A stretch of 64,000 nucleotides of DNA from Eopsaltria australis (taxonomy: Eukaryota; Chordata; Aves; Passeriformes; Petroicidae), in NCBI GenBank assembly GCA_034509425.1, contig JAVTVJ010000992.1:206001-270000 (forward strand), given 5' to 3'. The notes beneath the pieces are model-generated. The model ran no database searches. It was not told the DNA's origin and saw only the letters and a program-made list of their open reading frames with translations. A program made the translations under genes and the position numbers. Shown in pieces: positions 54,338 to 64,000 of this stretch. How positions within the stretch are numbered: position 1 is the stretch's first letter; each line of letters starts with the position of its first letter.

Positions 54338-56913
54338 GGGATTGATTCCACTGAGCCTCAAGAAACGCAGAGAGAGCTGGAGGGCTCCAAAAAACACCAG
54401 AGATGAGCTCAGAGTGAGTTAAATTTGTATAATTAATAAGAGAGGAATATTCTTCCAATGCTTTGCCCACCATCAATGGGGAAATTTGGGCTCTAAAGCC
54501 AGAAATGTGGGGTTTCAGGTCAGCAAACTGAGATATTGTCCTGGTTTCTCATTAATTGAATTTTTGGTGAAGAGGAATGAATCAGCTTCAGAAGAAATTC
54601 TCTTGAATTTGTTCTCAAATGATGAACAAAAGCAAAGTGAGGGGAAAGAGGAGCATGAAAAACATGGAATATTATTTATCATGAATTCGTGAGAGAATCA
54701 GCTGGAGAGCTGCATTGAATTTAGGAGGAGATAAAAGCTGACAGATAAATCTCAGGGTGGGATTGATTCCACTGAGCCTCAAAAATCACGGAGTGGACTG
54801 GAGAGCTCCAAAAAACACCAGAGAGGAGCTCAGAGTGAGTTAAATTTGTAGAATTAATACAAGAGAAATATTCTCCCAATGCTTTGCCCACCATCAATGG
54901 GGAAATTTGGGCTCTAAAGACATAAAGGTGGGGTTTCAGGTCAGCAAACTGGGATATTGTCCTGGTTTTGCATCAATTGAATTTTTGGTGAAGAGGAACG
55001 AATCAGCTACAGAAGAAATTCTCCCGAATTTGTCTCGAACCAGGACTGATGAACAAAAGCAAAGTGAGGGGAAAGAGGAGCATGAAAAACATGGAATATT
55101 ATTTATCATGAATTCCTGAGAGAATCAGCTGGAGAGCTGCACTGAATTTAGGAGGAGATAAAAGGTGACAGATAAATCTCAGGATGGGATTGATTCCACT
55201 GAGCCTCAAAAATCTCAGAGCGGACTGGAGAGCTTCAAAAACCACCAGAGAGGAGCTCAGAGTGAGTTAAATTTGTATAATTAATACAAGAGAAATATTC
55301 TTCCAATGCTTCACCCACCGTCACTGGGGAAATTTGGGCTCTAAAGACATAAAGATGGGGTTTCAGGTCAGCAAACTGGGATATTGTCCTGGTTCTGCAT
55401 CAATTGAATTTTTGGTGAAGAGGAATGAATCAGCTTCAGAAGAAATTCTCCCGAATTTGTCTCGAACCAGGACAGATGAACAAAAGCAAAGTGAGGGGAA
55501 AGAGGAGCGTGAAAAAACACATGGAATATTATTTATCATGATTTCCTGAGAGAATCAGCTGGAGAGCTGCACTGAATTTAGGAGGGGATAAAAGGTGACA
55601 GATAAATCTCAGGATGGGATTGATTCCACTGAGCCTCAAAAATCTCAGAGCGGACTGGAGAGCTCCAAAAACCACCAGAGAGGAGCTCAGAGTGAGTTAA
55701 ATTTGTATAATTATTACAAGAGAAATATTCTCCCAATGCTTCACCCACCATCAATGGGGAAATTTGGGCTCTAAAGACATAAAGATGGGGTTTCAGGTCA
55801 GCAAACTGGGATATTGTCCTGGTTCTGCATCAATTGAATTTTTGGTGAAGAGGAATGAATCAGCTTCAGAAGAAATTCTCCCAAATCTGTCTCGAACCAG
55901 GACTGATGAACAAAAGCAAAGTGAGAGGAAAGAGGAGCATGAAAAAAACCATGGAATATTATTTATCATGATTTCCTGAGAGAATCAGCTGGAGAGCTGC
56001 ACTGAATTTAGGAGGAGATAAAAGCTGACAGATAAATCTCAGGGTGGGATTCATTCCACTGAGCCTCAAAAATCACAGCGTGGACTGGAGAGCTCCAAAA
56101 ACCATCAGAGAGGAGCTCAGGACGAGCTGGATTTGTATAATTAATACAAGAGAAAAATTCTCCCAATGCTTTGCCCACCATCAATGGGGAAATTTGGGCT
56201 CTAAAGCCAGAAATGTGGGGTTTCAGATCAATAGAACAGACTTGAAACTGGGATATTGTCCTGGTTTTGCATCAATTGAATTTTTGGTGAAGAGGAATGA
56301 ATCAGTTTCAGAAGAAATTCTCCCAAATCTGTCTCGAACCAGGACTGATGAACAAAAGCAAAGTGAGGGGAAAGAGGAGCATGAAAAAAACCATGGAATA
56401 TTATTTATCATGAATTCCTGAGAGAATCAGCTGGAGAGCTGCACTGAATTTAGGAGGAGATAAAAGCTGACAGATAAATCTCAGGGTGGGATTGATTCCA
56501 CTGAGCCTCAAAAATCTCAGAGCGGACTGGAGAGCTCCAAAAACCACCAGAGAGGAGCTCAGAGTGAGTTAAATTTGTATAATTAATACAAGAGAAAAAT
56601 TCTCCCAATGGTTCACCCACCGTCACTGGGGAAATTTGGGCTCTAAAGACATAAAGATGGGGTTTCAGGTCAGCAAACTGGGATATTGTCCTGGTTCTGC
56701 ATCAATTGAATTTTTGGTGAAGAGGAATGAATCAGCTACAGAAGAAATTCTCCCAAATTTGTCTCGAACCAGGACTGATGAACAAAAGCAAAGTGAGAGG
56801 AAAGAGGAGCATGAAAAACCAGGGAATATTATTTATCATGAATTCCTGAGAGAATCAGCTGGAGAGCTGCATTGAATTTAGGAGGAGATAAAGCTGACAG
56901 ATAAATCTCAGGC
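54338..56913. repeat. 430-bp tandem array (six units)
   Basis: Units begin with 'gggattgattccactgagcc' at about 54338, 54761, 55186, 55616, 56045 and 56487 (period 423-442 bp). Each holds a 68-79-codon open frame containing EFLVKRNES and DEQKQSE, but the first codon is TTG, not ATG, and the frame is not joined between units. Copies are highly similar, pointing to recent amplification. Confidence 0.95.
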
Positions 56914-57830
56914 AAATCTGAGATGAGAGCCCGGCGTGGTCGGAGGAATGAAATAGAAGTGGTGACGAGAGCTGCTGGGGGAGAAGGGGAGCTCTGCACG
57001 AGTTCAACCCCATTTTCAATAAAATTTCGGGATCTTTGCGGATTACTCAGCCTGAAACTCCAACTCCCCTGAGTTTTGCCTCAACACCAATAAAAACTCC
57101 CGGGTCTGATGCTGCAAACAGGGGTTTTGTGAAGAGGCCAAGCTCCTCATGAATCATCACCGTCATCTTCAGTGTTTGCACTCCAAGGAGGCTTTTCCAA
57201 GTGATGCAATGTTTGAAGTTCGATATCCTGCTCCCAAATCCCAGCCAGGACTGGGATATTGTGGATTCAGGACAATCCTGGAATGCTTTGGCTTGGAGTA
57301 GACCTTAAAGATCATCCAATTCCACCTCCCACCAGCCCAGGTTGCTCAGAGCTCCATCAAATTTGATTCCCTGTGAACTTCTGGTTTAATAATTTCTCAG
57401 GTTGTCTCCAGAGCCACAATAGAGTGAAATCAGAGCTGATAAATAATAATAAAAAGGAGAATTAAAACCTCTGTGCTGGACCAGTAAATGAATGAAGGGA
57501 ATAAATGAATGAAGGGAATATTCAGGCTCCTGGTGTGTGCACATCAATCTCCCTCACGTAGAACTTTGTACAACTCGATTTTAACAACAAACCAAGAAAA
57601 AGGAGGACTCCCAGCTCTCCACTCCAAATTTCCTGGGTTTTGACAGATTAAATCAAATCCTTAAGGCCATTTTATCACAGTTTTCTTGCTCTCTGTGTGA
57701 GTGTGTGATTTATGCCCCCTTTTTATTGCACGGACCTTTGTCTCAGCGTCGTTTGATTCACTCCACTAAGGGCCCTCAGCTGATTTTATTTTAGGAGCTG
57801 CAAATTTTTGCACACAAACGCAGCCTGGGG
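56914..57830. other. Unique spacer with a CR1 piece and possible element
   Basis: Unique DNA with CpGs ('agcccggcgtggtcggagga' at 56929) and, at 57640-57800, text such as 'ctttttattgcacggacctt' and 'tgtctcagcgtcgtttgatt' that could be conserved. A CR1 3' remnant lies at 57270-57370. Confidence 0.35.
57270..57370 (-). mobile_element. CR1 LINE 3' remnant
   Basis: 'tcctggaatgctttggcttg', 'gagtagaccttaaagatcat', 'ccaattccacctcccaccag' is the complement of a diverged CR1 3' end. Confidence 0.78.
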
Positions 57831-60170
57831 GTGAATTAAACAGTGGAATTCAGTGGGAAAAAAAAAACCCAAATGAGTGAAAAAATAAGATTTTAGTGAA
57901 TTAAACAGTGGAATTCAGTGGGAAAAAACCCAAATCAGTGAAAAAACAAGATTTGAAGTGCTGATCCAAAGCAGCTCTGCATGCAAACAATGAGGAAAAA
58001 TGGGGTTCTGCTCCAGATTTGGAACTTGAGCAGCGTTTTCCTTTTGCTTTTTCTCTTAAAATCCCAAACCTAAACAAAGAAAAAAACTCCAAAAAACTAA
58101 AAACCAAAACCCAACAATAATGAAATGAAAATTCCAGCCAGGGAATGCCAGGATGAGGAAGATGATGCAGCACAAGGGTGAATTAAACAGTGGAATTCAG
58201 TGAAAAAAAAACCCCAAATGAGTGAAAAAATAAGATTTTAGTGAATTAAACAGTGGAATTCAGTGGAAAAAATCCTCAATTTAGTGAAAAAACAAGATTT
58301 GAAGTGCTGATCCAAAGCAGCTCTGCATGCAAACAATGAGGAAAAATGGGGTTCTGCTCCAGATTTGGAACTTGAGCAGCGTTTTCCTTTTGCTTTTTCT
58401 CTTAAAATCCCAAACCTAAACAAAGAAAAAAACTCCAAAAAACTAAAAACCAAAACCCAACAATAATGAAATGAAAATTCCAGCCAGGGAATGCCAGGAT
58501 GAGGAAGATGATGCAGCACAAGGGTGAATTAAACAGTGGAATTCAGTGAAAAAAAAACCCCAAATGAGTGAAAAAATAAGATTTTAGTGAATTAAACAGT
58601 GGAATTCAGTGGAAAAAATCCTCAATTTAGTGAAAAAACAAGATTTGAAGTGCTGATCCAAAGCAGCTCTGCATGCAAACAATGAGGAAAAATGGGGTTC
58701 TGCTCCAGATTTGGAACTTGAGCAGCGTTTTCCTTTTGCTTTTTCTCTTAAAATCCCAAACCTAAACAAAGAAAAAAACTCCAAAAAACTAAAAACCAAA
58801 ACCCAACAATAATGAAATGAAAATTCCAGCCAGGGAATGCCAGGATGAGGAAGATGATGCAGCACAAGGGTGAATTAAACAGTGGAATTAAGTGAAAGAA
58901 AACCCCAAAATAGTGAAAAAATAAGATTTGAAGTGCTGATCCAAAGCAGTGTGGGGTGTAAACAATGAGGAAAAATAGAGTTCTGCTCCAGACTTAGAAC
59001 TTGAACAGTGTTTTCTTTTTGCTTTTTCTCTTAAAATTCCAAGCCTAAACAAAGAAAAAAAACCCCAAAAAACTAAAAACCAAAACCCAACAAAAATGAA
59101 ATGAAAATTCCAGCCAGGCAATGCCAGGATGAGGAAGATGACGCAGCACAGGAGTGAATTAAACAGTGGAATTAAGTGAAAGAAAACCCCAAATTAGTGA
59201 AAAAATAAGATTTTAGTGAATTAAACAGTGGAATTCAGTGGAAAAAAACCCTAAATCAGTGAAAAAATAGGATTTGAAGTGCTGATCCAAAGCAGCGCTG
59301 CGTGCAAACAATGAGGAAAAATGGGGTTCTGCTCCAGACTTGGAACTTGAGCAGCATTTTCTGTTTTCTTGTTCTCTTAAAATCCCAAGCCTAAACAAAG
59401 AAAAAAAACCCCAGAAGCTAAAAACTGAAACCCAAGAAAAATGAAATGAAAATTCCAGCCAGGGAATGTCAGGATGAGGAAGATGATGCAGCACAAGGGT
59501 GAATTAAACAGTGGAATTAAGTGAAAAAAAAACCCCAAATTAGTGAAAAAATAAGATTTTAGTGAATTAAACAGTGGAATTCAGTGGAAAAAAAACCCAA
59601 ATCAGTGAAAAAACAAGATTTGAAGTGCTGATCCAAAGCAGTGTGGGGTGTAAACAATGAGGAAAAATGGGGTTCTGCTCCAGATTTGGAACTTGAGCAG
59701 CATTTTCCTTTTGCTTTTCTCTTAAAATCCCAAACCTAACAAAGAAAAAAACCCTAAAAAACCAAAAACCGAAATCCAAGAAAAATGAAATGAAAAATTC
59801 CAGCCAGGCAATGCCAGGATGAGGAAGATGATGCAGCACAGGAGTGAATTAAACAGTGGACTTCTGTGAAAAAAATCCCCAAATCAGTGAAAAAATAACA
59901 TTTGAAGTGCTGATCCAAAGCAGTGCGGGGTGTAAACAATGAGGAAAAACAGGATTCTGCTCCAGATTTGGAACTTGAGCAGTGTTTTCCTTTTGCTTTT
60001 TCTCTTAAAATCCCAAACCTAACAAAGAAAAAAAACCCTAAAAAACCAAAAACTGAAATCCAAGAAAAATGAGATGAAAAATTCCAGCCAGGCAATGCCA
60101 GGATGAGGAAGATGATGCAAAACAAAAAACCGAATCAGTGGAAAACCAAGTTTTTAATTGCTGACGCAAA
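57831..60170. repeat. About 345-bp tandem array (seven units)
   Basis: Units share 'gtgaattaaacagtggaatt', 'tgaagtgctgatccaaagca', 'gaggaaaaatggggttctgc', 'cttgagcagcgttttccttt' and 'ccaggatgaggaagatgatg'. Two adjacent units (about 58174-58519 and 58520-58865) look identical by eye; distal units (59850-60170) are more diverged. Minus-strand frames starting MLHHLPHPG recur in most units but are not joined. Confidence 0.95.
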
Positions 60171-60174
60171 GCAG

Positions 60175-60440
60175 CGCCGCGTGCAAACAACGGCTCCTTG
60201 GTGTTCACTGTACATCGTCTGCCCAAATCCAAGGATTTCAGTTTCCCCTGGAGCTGGAGGCTCTCAGCAGTAGCTGTTATTAGTAGCAATGACATATTAA
60301 TTGAAGCTCAGTGCTTCCAGGTGTGTGGCACACTCCGGGGTCACCCCGAGCGCTCCGGTTTCACGTGGATTCAATTACGGCAGCGTTATGAAGGAATGCG
60401 ACGTGTCGTGCATTAAAATGTCAATTACCACTCTTTTATG
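60175..60440. promoter_or_regulatory. Unique CpG-bearing island between two arrays
   Basis: Unique text containing 'tgacatattaattgaagctc', 'tttcacgtggattcaattac', 'ggcagcgttatgaaggaatg', 'cgacgtgtcgtgcattaaaa' and 'tgtcaattacc'. It holds about a dozen CpGs in a CpG-poor region, an ACGTG core, and homeodomain-like cores. Enhancer role is inferred. Confidence 0.4.
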
Positions 60441-60460
60441 GGATGGAAGGGGGGAAAAAA

Positions 60461-61990
60461 TCGGCCCATCAGGGTTTTTCCAGCATCCCTTCTGTCTGTT
60501 TAGGTGATGGAAGCAGACAGAGGAGTCTGTGTTTATCTCCTGCCTCGTCTGGGCGATCGGAAGAGACAGAGAAATGTCTTTAAAAGTTATTATTAAAGTC
60601 CTGTAGTGGCTTGGATGGGTCATTGGGTGTTATTGTGAGTGACACAGAACTTGAATAATTCCAGGGATGGGGAATCCCTTCAGGATCTCTTTGGTCTGAG
60701 ATGTTCAAGGTCATGGGAACAGAATCCCAAATATTTCCAGGGACACAAATCACCCAAAACTCTGCCCTCTCTCCAGAGCAGAGCATCCCTTCTGTCTGTT
60801 TAGGTGCTGCAAGCAGCCAGAGGAGTTGGTGTTTATCTCCAGCCTTGTCTGGGCAATCAGAAGAGACAAAGAAATGTCTTTAAAATTATTATTATTATTA
60901 AATTATTAAATTATATTATTATTAAATTCTTTGAATGGGTCATTGGGTGTTGTTGTGGTAGGGGTTGGAATGACATTTAAAGGGAGCAGGGACATCTTCA
61001 GCTCCATCAGGTGCTCAGAGCTGCCTTCAGCCTGACCTTAAATAATTCCAGGGATGGGGAATCCCTTCAGGATCTCTTTGGTCTGAGATGCTCAAGGTCA
61101 TGGGAACAGAATCCCAAATATTTCCAGGGACACAAACCACCCCAAACTCTGCCCTCATCCAAGTCATCACTGCTGGAGCAGAGCATCCCTTCTGTCTGTT
61201 TAGGTGCTGCAAGCAGCCAGAGGAGTTGGTGTTTATCTCCAGCCTTGTCTGGGCAATCAGAAGAGACAGAGAAATGTCTTAAAAATTATTATTATTATTA
61301 AATTATTAAATTATATAAAATTATTATTAAATTCTTTGAATGGGTCACTGGGTGTTGTTATGAGAACACAGAGCTGTGGTTGGGATTGGAATGACATTTA
61401 AAGGGAGCAGGGACATCTTCAGCTCCAGCAGGTGCTCAGAGCTGCCTTCAGCCTGACCTTAAATAATTCCAGGTTCAGGGAATCCCTTCAGGATCTCTTT
61501 GGTTTGAGATGCTCAAGGTCATGGGAACAGAACCTCAAATGTTTTTCAAATCACCCCAAACTCTGCCCTCATCCAAGTCATCACTGCCAGAGCAGAGCAT
61601 CCCTTCTGTCTGTTTAGGTGCTGCAAGCAGCCAGAGGAGTTGGTGTTTATCTCCTGCCTTGTCTGGGCAATCAGAAGAGACAGAGAAATGTCTTTAAAAA
61701 TTATTATTAAATTCCTTGGGTGGGTCATTGGGTGTTGTTGTGAGTGACAGAGCTGTGGTTGGGATTGGAATGACATTTAAAGGGAGCAGGGACATCTTCA
61801 GCTCCAGCCGGTGCTCAGAGCTGCCTTCAGCCTGACCTTAAATGATTCCAGGGATGGGGAATCCTTTTAGGATCTCTTTGGTTTGAGATGCTCAAGGTCA
61901 TGGGCACAGAACCTCAAATGTTTTTCAAACCACCCCAAACTGTGCCCTTGTCCAAGCCATCCTTGCCAGAGCACATCCAGTTGTGTTTCA
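60461..61990. repeat. 380-420-bp tandem array (about four units)
   Basis: The marker 'caggatctctttggt' recurs near 60681, 61068, 61489 and 61869; 'catcccttctgtctgtttag' occurs near 60484, 60785, 61185 and 61597. Each unit carries an AAT/TTA microsatellite (60887, 61285, 61695) whose length varies and accounts for some of the spacing differences. Confidence 0.93.
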
Positions 61991-63389
61991 CAGACTCCTC
62001 CAGCAATTTTTGCAGTGCTCATCCCACAGATTTCCTGGGAAGTGTTCCCTTCCAAAGAGGAATTCTGTCCAGGTGTTCATTCTCCCCAGTCAGGTTTTAT
62101 TCCTGCTGCCCCTTTACACCTTCTGTTTTCGTCAGGGACCTCTTAAAACCCAACCTTTTGGACCAGATGGAAAGTGAGAAACTTTCAAAGCAAATTGAAA
62201 CAAGAAGAAATTAAAAAAAATTTTTAAAAATCCTTGTGGTATTTTTATCGTGGAATATTTTCACATCTCTAATTGTGCTCCATGAAATCTCAATCCTCAG
62301 ATTTATCCTGAGATTTCTCTGTCACGCTCTTTGCTGACAAACTATTTTTAAGTTCTCCTGGAAAATTCTTTGCTGGCTGTGAAGGGTTTGGGGGGTGAAT
62401 GATTGCCAGACCACGATCAGCTGCAATTTTTATTTAATTTTTTTTTTAATTTAAATTTTTGTTTAATTTTTTTTAAAATTTAAATTTTAAATTTAGATTT
62501 TTTAAAGTTAAAAATATTTCAAATATTCTGATAATATTTAGCAGCAGCAATTTCTTGGGGGTGGCTGCTCAAGGCTCTTGTGAGTCAGATTCACACAGAG
62601 ATCAAGGTAAGGGAATTTCTGAATGAAGGCAAAGATTTATTTTATTTCAATGAGGAGCTTTTTATTCTGTTTTCATGGATGTTGGGGGAGGAAGTTGTGC
62701 TCTGCTGGTGAGGACACTGAACCAAACTCCTACATCCCTAAAATCCTGAAAAAACTCTTTAAATTCTTCTATCCAGGTATTCCAAACTCTGGATTTTCTG
62801 TGGAAGCCTGGGAAAAATGGAAAATAACAGATCTAAAGTGTTCCTGGTGTGTTTTGTACCCCAATAAATTCCAATTCAATGTGGTTGCTCCTGCAGATTT
62901 CTGCAGAAATTGCAGATTTCGCCTGTGGTTTCTAAAGCTTTGATTGATGAACAAGGCTGGAGTCACAAAGCTGCAGGAGATCCAGGGCTGGGAGTAATCC
63001 CAAACTCTCTCAGGGTTCCCATTTCCCTGCTGGAAAAGGGCTGGGAGGAAAAGTCATCCCAGGGAGGCTCCAGCTCTGTCAGACCTAAGGATTCTGTATC
63101 AGGCTGAGATCAGCTAAGGAATAAACCAAATTTTACCACGGAATATGATAAATTTCCAACAGTTTGAGGCCTTTAAAGTGGAATTTCACCCCAATCCCAT
63201 GAGGTTAAACACAGGGAAATCACAGGGATGCCATCCCATGGCCTGGACCCTGCTCGGGATCCAGGGATGGTTCTGAGAAAGGAAATTGTGAGGATCCTTT
63301 CCAATCCTAAAATCGACAAAATTCTCCTGGAATATGCAGGAAGATGCTGGTAAATATTTTCAGCCCTCTCTTTTAGCCATAATTACATA
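61991..63389. other. Upstream noncoding DNA
   Basis: Unique sequence with an AT-only stretch at about 62430-62515 (tttaaatttaaatttt type). No gene recognised. Confidence 0.5.
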
Positions 63390-64000
63390 CAAGACCTATT
63401 TTCTATTAGAAAAATATATAAATATGTATCTATATATAAATATATACATATCTAAGTAAATAAATATATAAAAATATAAAAATATAAATATGCAAAATAT
63501 AAAAATACGAAAATATAAATATATATAAAATATAAATATAAATATAAAAATAAAAATAATAATAAATATAAGGCATAGATTATAAACATATAAACATAAA
63601 AAAAATAAAATTATAAATATATAATATATAAATATATAAAATATATAAAAACATAATATATGAATATATAAAACTATAAATGTAAAATATATAAAATATA
63701 AAATATAAATATATTTATATATAATTATATAAAATATGTATATAAAAATATGTATACAATAATAAATATATAAATTTATAGAGATTATAAATATATAAAT
63801 ATATAAATTTATAGATTATAATAATAAATATATAATATATAAATACTAATATATTTTTGTGTTATATATTTTTATATAAATAATATAATTTAATAATAAT
63901 ATATTTATCTAATAATACATAAGTATATAATAAATAAATAAATAAAATATATAAAATATTATATATATAATATAATAAATATTAGATATATAAATATATA
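63390..64000. repeat. AT-only low-complexity region to the window end
   Basis: About 600 bp of 'atataaatata'-type text with almost no g or c, continuing past the window. Such DNA often forms hairpins and is hard to assemble. Confidence 0.97.

Noticed and set aside
54486..56875. Repeated 70-codon frames as a small gene family
   Set aside because: Each starts at TTG, there is no promoter or splice structure, and the copies are tandem repeats of recent origin.
45701..64000. CLDN14 or another neighbouring gene upstream of SIM2
   Set aside because: In mammals CLDN14 lies upstream, but no claudin-like frame (W-GLW-C-C motif) appears in any frame here.

Overview
The window is vertebrate nuclear DNA, almost certainly from a bird and probably a songbird. 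The evidence is one intron-rich, strongly conserved vertebrate gene, many CR1 LINE fragments of avian type (3' ends with the hallmark Gly/pyrimidine-rich 'ggtttgggttggaagggacc' family text, no Alu/L1/SINE), and a CpG-rich developmental promoter domain. Nothing bacterial, viral or plasmid-like was recognised.

The only gene I can support is SIM2 (single-minded 2, a bHLH-PAS transcription factor) on the minus strand. Seven coding exons are present with intact splice sites and matching phases: exon 1 44442-44616, exon 2 37330-37412, exon 3 34715-34804, exon 4 23309-23417, exon 5 11712-11797, exon 6 8571-8770, exon 7 5077-5183. Together they are 850 nt, encoding residues 1-283: the bHLH domain, all of PAS-A, and most of PAS-B. 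The rest of PAS-B and the C-terminal region must lie beyond position 1. Introns are about 7.0, 2.5, 11.3, 11.5, 2.9 and 3.4 kb, plus at least 5.1 kb of intron 7.

Layout by position: 1-5076 is intron 7 with CR1 copies, one of which starts within a few bases of the exon 7 splice donor. 5184-11711 covers introns 6 and 5, with a candidate conserved element (8880-9320) and a 25-bp tandem array whose units look like splice sites (10325-11165). 11798-23308 is intron 4: pentanucleotide and AT-rich arrays, a 275-bp tandem array, CR1 copies, and a 540-bp duplication. 23418-34714 is intron 3, more than half of it three tandem arrays with units of about 370, 81 and 235 bp. 34805-44441 covers introns 2 and 1, where CpG-rich DNA starts at about 36.5 kb. 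The CpG-rich domain runs over exons 2 and 1 and the presumed promoter to about 49.3 kb. From 49.3 to 64 kb is noncoding upstream DNA with five more arrays (AAAGG, about 35 bp, about 430 bp, about 345 bp, about 400 bp) separated by short unique, CpG-containing islands that could be enhancers. It ends in 600 bp of AT-only simple sequence.

No second gene, RNA gene or CRISPR array was found. The unusual part is the density and variety of tandem arrays in and around a dosage-sensitive developmental regulator, and the way some of them carry splice-like or polyadenylation-like motifs on the SIM2 sense strand.
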